Assembly (NCBI RefSeq): GCF_000427295.1
Contig: NZ_ATNM01000123.1
Coordinates: forward strand, 1-64,000
DNA: 64,000 nucleotides
Direction of reading: 5' to 3'
From: Cyclobacterium qasimii M12-11B
Lineage (GTDB): Bacteria; Bacteroidota; Bacteroidia; Cytophagales; Cyclobacteriaceae
In this document: one piece after another, positions 58,702-64,000 of the stretch
Layout: the number at the start of each line of letters is the position of its first letter
Numbering within the stretch: position 1 is the first letter of the stretch
Notes under the pieces: generated by a model
Told to the model about the DNA's origin: nothing
What the model saw: only the letters and a program-made list of their open reading frames with translations
Database searches by the model: none
Translations under genes and position numbers: made by a program

Positions 58702-59162
58702 TTAGTTGTCAAGTTCACCTAGACTAAACAACATAATTTCCCTCGTTTTATCAAAATCATGTTTTTCAAAAGAAATTAATTCCGTTTCTGTAACTTTTCT
58801 AATTGCCTCAGCCAATAAAGAAAAATCTTTCACAGTAATAGCGTATCCACGAGTCCCCATATAATCAGCGATATCCAATTGATGATTATCAGTCCTTTCA
58901 GTGTTAGGAACAATTATCGTTTTCTTATTGATCCCCAACAACTTATATATGGTCCCCGCTCCAGCATGACACACCACTATATCACTTTCATTATAATAGG
59001 TGTCAATTTCAGAGTTAAAAGTAAAAACGGGAAATTAATTGGTTCATATTTCCCATCGGCTATCTGAAAGGTGAATTCAATTGCGGAATCAGCAAATGTT
59101 TCGTCAATATACTTAATTAGGGAATCAAATCTAGTCGTCCCAACTGTGACCAAAATCTTCAT
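58702..59162 (-). CDS. Alg13/PssE-like glycosyltransferase subunit, frameshifted
   Basis: About 153 aa after one base is restored in the A5 run at 59023-59027. First frame: ILVTVGTTRFDSLIKYIDETF and FTFQIADGKYEP; second: TYYNESDIVVCHAGAGTIYKLLGINKKTIIVPNTERTDNHQLDIADYM, which is the donor-binding half of the GT-B fold (GT28-like). It needs a membrane partner of the Alg14/PssD type, which lies directly upstream and overlaps it by 4 bases. Confidence 0.87.
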
Positions 59163-59655
59163 AACAATCCTGAGTAAATTGCTTTAGGGTAAAATTTTAC
59201 TTGAGATTTATTTTGAATATAGAATTTGTCAGCAAGCCTATACATCACCTTCCCTGCGTAAGATTGTGTTTCAAACCGAGACCAGGTTTCAATAAAAACA
59301 ATTTTTGAATGTCCCCTTTTAAATAAAAATGAAAATGGAATCGCCAACCCAGGTCCGGTAGAGATAACGGAAAGGACATCGTATTTCTTCTTAATCTTAA
59401 AGAAACAAGAAATAAAATTAAAGTACTTTTAGGGGTTTTCACCAGGTTCATTACCGAAAAATATTTGTTTCTAAAAGCAGGTTGCTCAAATGATTCTACG
59501 ATTTTGGTATTATTTATGGATGCACCACTTTCTGTAATCCCAATAAACTTGACATCTAAATCCATGTTTTCATTAGCGATTTTATGCAAAAACCTCTCCA
59601 TTTGAGTCCTATGTCCGCCAGAACCGTAAATCAACAGTATCACTTTCGGTTTCAT
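59159..59655 (-). CDS. Alg14/PssD-like glycosyltransferase membrane subunit, frameshifted
   Basis: About 165 aa after one base is restored in the A3 run at 59399-59401. First frame: KVILLIYGSGGHRTQMERFL (Alg14 GSGGH motif), a membrane-associating stretch STLILFLVS. Second: FKIKKKYDVLSVISTGPGLAIPFSFLF and KIVFIETWSRFETQSYAGKVMYRLADKFYIQ. It recruits the Alg13-like subunit to the membrane to form an active glycosyltransferase. Its start overlaps the GT2 stop (TAATG). Confidence 0.87.
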
Positions 59656-60521
59656 TATTTTCCCATAATTTTATAATAGAACCTGTTTTTAAAATATTTA
59701 ATTGCCAAAGGATCTTCTATTCTATTGATTTTTTGCTTGGCCGAATCGTTGTATCCATTAATGTATTGCCTTGCATCAGCTTTTTTGCCTGAAAGGTACA
59801 TCCTTGCCGCCCCAGCTAATACATAAAAAAAAGGCACATGCCTCATGTAAGCCGACTTTCCATAATACTCATAGCCAAACTTAGCTCCACGTTGCCTAAG
59901 ACTCACCTCCAGCTCTGGAAAAGATTGCACCTTCCAACCCATCATTATTGCTTTTGCAGCAGATACTGAATCTTGGGAAACAGAGATAGTGTAGTCTGTT
60001 TGATCTAGACATGCTCTTCGCCATACCCTGAATCCACTAGGGGCAAAGCTTTTATTCACATAACTTGTGATGATTTCAGTACCATAATCCTCTTGTTGCT
60101 TAGCAGCAGAGGCGATACCTAATTTAGGATTCCCTTCAAATTTATCAAGTATTGTTTTATAGTATGCAACCTCCGGAACAACGTCGGCATCCAGAATGCC
60201 TACATAATCAAATCTCTCCTCTTTCTCATGATCATAAATCTTGTTTAGTCCGAATTTAATAATCCTACTGTACTTGGGGCCAAGTGCGTAAGACTTATCC
60301 TCATCTTCATAATCTACCAAAAGAATCTCCGTATCAACAAAGTCTGCTTCAAACTTTTGCTGTTCTTCTTTGAAAACGCTGACAGTATCATCGGTACTTC
60401 CATCATTTATAAATACCCAAAGATCAGGTTTTCTGGTTTGTCCGGCCATCCCCTTCATCAAATTGGGGATATTTTTGGCTTCATTTTTTGCCGGTGTTAC
60501 TATTGCAAGTTTACTTTTCAT
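59655..60521 (-). CDS. Glycosyltransferase family 2 protein
   Basis: 288 aa GT-A fold: VTPAKNEAKNIPNLMKGMAGQT, FINDGSTDDTVSVF, and GILDADVVPEVAYY (DxD). The C-terminal half contains RQRGAKFGYEYYGKSAYMRHVPFFYVLAGAARMYLSGKK, probably membrane-proximal. It transfers a sugar onto the lipid-linked repeat; sugar and acceptor are unknown. It starts 1 base after the polymerase/ligase gene. Confidence 0.9.
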   Translation of the reverse strand: MKSKLAIVTPAKNEAKNIPNLMKGMAGQTRKPDLWVFINDGSTDDTVSVFKEEQQKFEADFVDTEILLVDYEDEDKSYALGPKYSRIIKFGLNKIYDHEKEERFDYVGILDADVVPEVAYYKTILDKFEGNPKLGIASAAKQQEDYGTEIITSYVNKSFAPSGFRVWRRACLDQTDYTISVSQDSVSAAKAIMMGWKVQSFPELEVSLRQRGAKFGYEYYGKSAYMRHVPFFYVLAGAARMYLSGKKADARQYINGYNDSAKQKINRIEDPLAIKYFKNRFYYKIMGK

Positions 60522-60522
60522 T

Positions 60523-61709
60523 TTAATCTATCACTTTTGATTCCTTCAGCTTATCTTCTTTGTGCATAATGGCAATTATAGTCAATAATAACCACCATAG
60601 TGTACTCAACACGACAATGTTACCAACAATCATACCTAAAAATATAGCTGCTAATGCAGCGTAAATGGCATAATAAAAAGGCGATTGCTGTTTATCAGCA
60701 TTCTTTTTCACCCTATTCAAGCCATAAAATAAGGCAAATAAAAACAGACCAAATCCAAACAAGCCAAATTCTAATAATATTCGTACGTAATCATTGTGGG
60801 GCTCTCTTATACTACTTTCCAAAAAATAAGGACTAACCAAGGAGGCGTACTCTAAACCCATACCCGTGTACAGTCCATCCTTTTCTAGAAGCTCATCATA
60901 CATTAATTTCCAAGTCACAATCCTCCACACCAATGAACTACCACCCCCAGCTTGATTCTCTGCCAATCTTTCTGAAATGGAAGTAACATCAGTTAATTCT
61001 TTTACTCTATTCTGCATTAAAAAGCCTGCTCCCACCATAAAAATGGGGAACATGAATATGGCTACAATCTTTTGCCATCGTTTAGCATAATGGGATAAAA
61101 AAGAAAAACTACCAATATTAAACTTATTACACCCCCCATTCCTCCCAAGAAAGCAGATAAAAGAAACACGAAGAGTGCCGGTAAGTACCTTTTATACACG
61201 ATCAATAAAATCGAAAAATATGGGACAAGAAAATAACTGAAATGATTTGAGTTAATAAATGTTCCACTTGGTCTGGCCATTCCCAAAATCAAAAATTGAT
61301 ATATTGCCAATAAACTCTGAATCAATACTATAAGCGTATATAGATTGAAGATTTGCTTAAAAGAAACCTTGCTATAATAGGCTAATATAAAAATAGCGAA
61401 GTACGAAAAATACCTTATAACCCCTCTGAAGGTGAAAAATGGTTCACCATGCAAAGCCACAGCATTAAAAAATGCATAACCTACGAGTAGAAAAAATAAG
61501 GAAGAATAAAGTAGTAAGTATTTGGGTATTTTCAATTTAAAAACAAGAAGGAAGAAAAACCCACCGAGCAAGGCAATGCCAACGATGGCACCTAGACCAG
61601 ACCTATCCATAAAAACCCTCATAAAAACCAGAGCCATTAATAACACAGAAAAAAAATCCCATTTCTGGATTTCTTTTAGTGGAATTTTATCAGGAAGAGA
61701 AAACTTCAA
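60523..61709 (-). CDS. O-antigen polymerase/ligase-like membrane protein, frameshifted
   Basis: About 395 aa after one base is restored in the A6 run at 61097-61102. About ten TM helices with the Wzy_C/WaaL-like periplasmic loop: ISERLAENQAGGGSSLVWRIVTWKLMYDELLEKDGLYTGMGLEY and EPHNDYVRILLEFGLFGFGLFLF (the H-N-D motif of O-antigen ligase proteins). It probably polymerises or transfers the repeat units in the periplasm. The break lies between TM helices. Neighbours are GT2 genes on both sides. Confidence 0.88.
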
Positions 61710-61720
61710 TAGGTTGCCAA

Positions 61721-62677
61721 TTAGTCGTACTTACCTTTATTTGTCAATCGATAAAGTTGCCTGGCCATACTCGACGGAAGGATTGAAAAGAAGGTTATAA
61801 TTGCCCCTTTTTTGGTGAGGTATTTCCATTTTACCTTGCCCCATAAAGATTCGGGATTTTGTCCAACTCTTAACGTTTGCAACCACCTGCTTACCACCCT
61901 AGCATTTAAAAACTGGAACAAAAGCTTAATTACTTCCTTGTCATTAGACATTTCAGCTAGCTTCTTTACAGTGGTGAATTCACAACCTAACTCAAATCCC
62001 TGTAATTTGGTAACCATATTTACAGAATCACGGTGATAAACCACCGTTAATTTTGGAGACCAAATCGCTGGTTCACCATAATAAATAGCTCTTAACCAGG
62101 TATCCACATCCCCACCTCTTTTACATCTTCCTTCAGGAAACCCTTCGATTTCACGGAGAAGGTCCGCTCGAAAGCCAACTGCTCCAGTCCAAAATGGTGG
62201 CGCTCCATTTATGCTATTCTGTAAAAAAACAGGGAGTGTTATTTCGTGAATCCCTTTTGTTTTGTGCTTTAAATTATAAGTATTTGGAAAAAATCTCCCT
62301 TCCTTATTTTCTTCAAAATTATCTGTCCATGAAGTGGATACGATGTTAGTTTCAGGTTGTATCTCAATCAATTCCAGAAAGGTTGACAAGTGATTGTCCA
62401 TCCATTCATCATCCGCATCCAAGAATGCAACCCACTCGTATTTAGCCTTTTTTATACCCAAGTTTCTAGCTGCATACCCTCCAGGACCAGGTTCATTTCT
62501 TGTGAACAACTGTATCCGACTATCTGAATATGATTTTGCTTTCTCATAACTTCCATCAGTAGACCCATCGTCTACTAATATCAATTCCCACTCTTCGAAT
62601 TTTTGGTTCAAAACTGAAGTTATGGTTCGATCTAAATGAGGAGCTTTATTATAAATAGGGATTATTACGCTAAACAT
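61721..62677 (-). CDS. Glycosyltransferase family 2 protein
   Basis: 318 aa GT-A type: FSVIIPIYNKAPHLDRTITSVLNQKFEEWELILVDDGSTDGSYEKA and FLDADDEWMDNHL (DxD). Donor/acceptor part with FPEGRCKRGGDVDTWLRAIYYGEPAIWSPK and a C-terminal basic amphipathic segment. Specificity not predictable. Overlaps the wzz-like stop by 8 bases. Confidence 0.93.
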   Translation of the reverse strand: MFSVIIPIYNKAPHLDRTITSVLNQKFEEWELILVDDGSTDGSYEKAKSYSDSRIQLFTRNEPGPGGYAARNLGIKKAKYEWVAFLDADDEWMDNHLSTFLELIEIQPETNIVSTSWTDNFEENKEGRFFPNTYNLKHKTKGIHEITLPVFLQNSINGAPPFWTGAVGFRADLLREIEGFPEGRCKRGGDVDTWLRAIYYGEPAIWSPKLTVVYHRDSVNMVTKLQGFELGCEFTTVKKLAEMSNDKEVIKLLFQFLNARVVSRWLQTLRVGQNPESLWGKVKWKYLTKKGAIITFFSILPSSMARQLYRLTNKGKYD

Positions 62678-63800
62678 GCGAGAAATGAATTATTAGCATT
62701 CTTACAACCAAGAGCCCAAAAAAGAACAAAACCCCAATAATTCCTCCTAATACAAGAAAGACAATGCTCAATAACAAAAACTTTGGTTCACTAGGAACGG
62801 TAGGTAATTGAGGTTTTTGAAAAACAGTCATTAAAGGGGTCGCATTTTGTACCTTAATCCTTGTTTGTTCCATTTGCTGAGCCAAGGAATTATAAAGACT
62901 AAATTCCAAGTTAAAATCTGCCAAAAGTCTGTCTTCTTCCGTTTTCAATAATTGTGAATTTATACCTCTATTTCCATCCCTGAAGTTTGCTAATTTCTTC
63001 TGGGTTTGTTCCACTCTGTTTTTTGCTTCTTTTGTTCTTTCTTCTATAAACTCAAAATTCTTAACATCCTTATCCAGTATTATCTTAGTTAAATATTCTT
63101 TGAGAAATCTACTTAAAATCTCATTAAGCTGGGCGCTGGCTAATGGCTCTGGCATCTTTGTTTTTATAACCAACAGTCGCTCTTCTTTTTCTACCTCAAT
63201 CCTCGTTTTGAGTTGCGCTATGGTTTTTCTTTCCCTCACATCGAATGCTAAAATAGCTTCATTTTCGTGAGAAATTGGATCTCCATTATTTTCAACTTCT
63301 GTATTCACTTTAGAAGAAAAAATCGATTTCAATTTGTTTGGAAACCTTACCAAGTGGTAGTAAAAATTATGTTTTTCATATTCGTTAACGAAATGAACTA
63401 AAGAAATACTATCATTCACCTCTTCCAAATAAACTTTTTCATACAAAAGCAGCTTTAAAAAATCACTTTCCATAACGAGCTCTGGTATTAATTCCGGAGG
63501 CAAGGCTTCAGTATTCTGATTTCCTATCCCTAGATTGCCCAAACCAGTTATTGATGCCAGTCCTCCCAGCGCTTTGGAATTTATCCCATTTGATTGCTCC
63601 ATTAATAGTTTAGAAGTGGTTGTATATTCATCCGAAGAGGTCAGAATGTAAGTCAAACCTAAAGTGAACACAATCAAGGCCACGACAATAATCCACTTTT
63701 TAAAAGCAATGATTTCATTGATCAAATCCTTTATTAGGATTTCTTCTTCATGGAGAGACTTCTTGATAAACCGGTCCATGTGGGAAATATTTTTTTTCAT
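62670..63800 (-). CDS. Wzz/chain-length determinant family protein
   Basis: About 376 aa from the MKKNISHMDRF methionine. N-terminal Wzz domain with the first TM helix (WIIVVALIVFTLGLTYIL, near residue 40) and TTSKLLMEQSNGINSKALGGLASITGLGN. A long periplasmic coiled coil (FIEERTKEAKNRVEQTQKKLANF, LQQMEQTRIKVQNATPLMTVFQKPQLP) leads into the second TM near the C-terminus (LLLSIVFLVLGGIIGVLFFFGLLVV). No tyrosine-kinase domain. It sets polymer length and is the most upstream capsule gene in the window. Confidence 0.92.
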   Translation of the reverse strand: MKKNISHMDRFIKKSLHEEEILIKDLINEIIAFKKWIIVVALIVFTLGLTYILTSSDEYTTTSKLLMEQSNGINSKALGGLASITGLGNLGIGNQNTEALPPELIPELVMESDFLKLLLYEKVYLEEVNDSISLVHFVNEYEKHNFYYHLVRFPNKLKSIFSSKVNTEVENNGDPISHENEAILAFDVRERKTIAQLKTRIEVEKEERLLVIKTKMPEPLASAQLNEILSRFLKEYLTKIILDKDVKNFEFIEERTKEAKNRVEQTQKKLANFRDGNRGINSQLLKTEEDRLLADFNLEFSLYNSLAQQMEQTRIKVQNATPLMTVFQKPQLPTVPSEPKFLLLSIVFLVLGGIIGVLFFFGLLVVRMLIIHFSHV

Positions 63801-64000
63801 TAGACGCAATTTTGCTTGGTTTTATTGTTTTTATCTGCCCACTGCAACTCAACTAAATGTTTGACTCCAACCAATTCAACGTACCAACGAATCATCAGCA
63901 CTTGAAAATAATCTGAAGTAGATTCAAATTTAATATATCTTATCCTAAACATTGGAGGTATTAAACGTTTAAATAGCACAAGAAACTGCTTTCCATATTT
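63801..64000. other. Upstream flank of capsule locus at the window edge
   Basis: About 200 AT-rich bases before the wzz-like gene. No supported gene within the window; the locus probably continues beyond the edge. Confidence 0.4.

Noticed and set aside
2426-61102. Programmed ribosomal frameshifting as the general explanation for the broken genes
   Set aside because: The sites differ in sequence, are as short as three bases, need shifts in both directions and affect unrelated genes. No slippery heptamer with a downstream structure recurs.
1-64000. CRISPR arrays, rRNA genes, complete insertion sequences
   Set aside because: No regularly spaced direct repeats, no rRNA-like conserved stretches and no transposase-like proteins were found on either strand.

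Overview
The window is bacterial, from the phylum Bacteroidota, and most likely a member of the Cytophagales close to Cyclobacteriaceae. The evidence is the gliding-type ABC genes gldA-gldF-gldG, a ComEC without a beta-lactamase-like domain, DUF4369/TlpA thioredoxin lipoproteins, a Wzi/Wzz/Alg13-Alg14 capsule locus, two PVC-type cytochrome c dehydrogenases, AT-rich spacers and almost no Shine-Dalgarno sequences. The family-level placement is inference.

Layout. 21-4368 is a minus-strand operon of four exported proteins of unknown role, ending in a large leucine-rich-repeat protein. 4733-10047 is tlpA-like, gatB and alaS. 10203-12802 is an M23 peptidase, a MerR regulator and dprA. 12874-17150 holds a lipoprotein, a second M23 peptidase, a DJ-1/PfpI protein and dnaN. 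17385-20690 is gldA-gldF-gldG. 21015-29110 is a long, tightly packed minus-strand run (comEC, recQ, an unknown gene, a NUDIX gene, a TPR lipoprotein, tsaC/sua5, pgk). 29438-32318 holds an outer-membrane barrel protein, a GNAT acetyltransferase, phoH and a SAM hydroxide adenosyltransferase. 32476 is tRNA-Leu(CAA). Beyond it lies an AT-rich accessory stretch (32560-36900) with a tRNA remnant, a DUF488-type protein paired with a probable dual-OB protein, and a pentapeptide-repeat protein. 36910-42090 holds small lipoproteins, an MBOAT/SGNH acyl-transfer pair and an AI-2E-type permease. 42213-54514 holds two PVC-type dehydrogenases, cysH, an MFS transporter, a CrtA-like monooxygenase with GluQ-RS, a Gfo/Idh/MocA oxidoreductase and a sugar isomerase. 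54662-63800 is an exopolysaccharide/capsule locus that runs to the right edge.

How the genes work together. The Gfo/Idh oxidoreductase, the PVC dehydrogenase and the TIM-barrel isomerase at 48.9-54.5 kb look like a periplasmic sugar or polyol oxidation module. The right-hand locus covers initiation (WecA/MraY type), sugar nucleotide supply (epimerase), glycosyl transfer (two GT2 proteins and an Alg13/Alg14 pair), polymerisation or ligation, chain length control (Wzz) and outer-membrane anchoring (Wzi).

Most important caveat. At least 18 single-base frameshifts interrupt 16 genes that are otherwise intact. All lie in or next to short mononucleotide runs: 15 look like a missing base and 3 like a surplus base. 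Housekeeping-type genes such as recQ, comEC and gldF are affected. The likeliest cause is homopolymer indel error in the source assembly, so I annotate the genes as single, frameshifted CDSs. Two of the shifts fall in the signal peptides of adjacent operon genes and deserve a separate check. No CRISPR array, rRNA or complete insertion sequence was seen.
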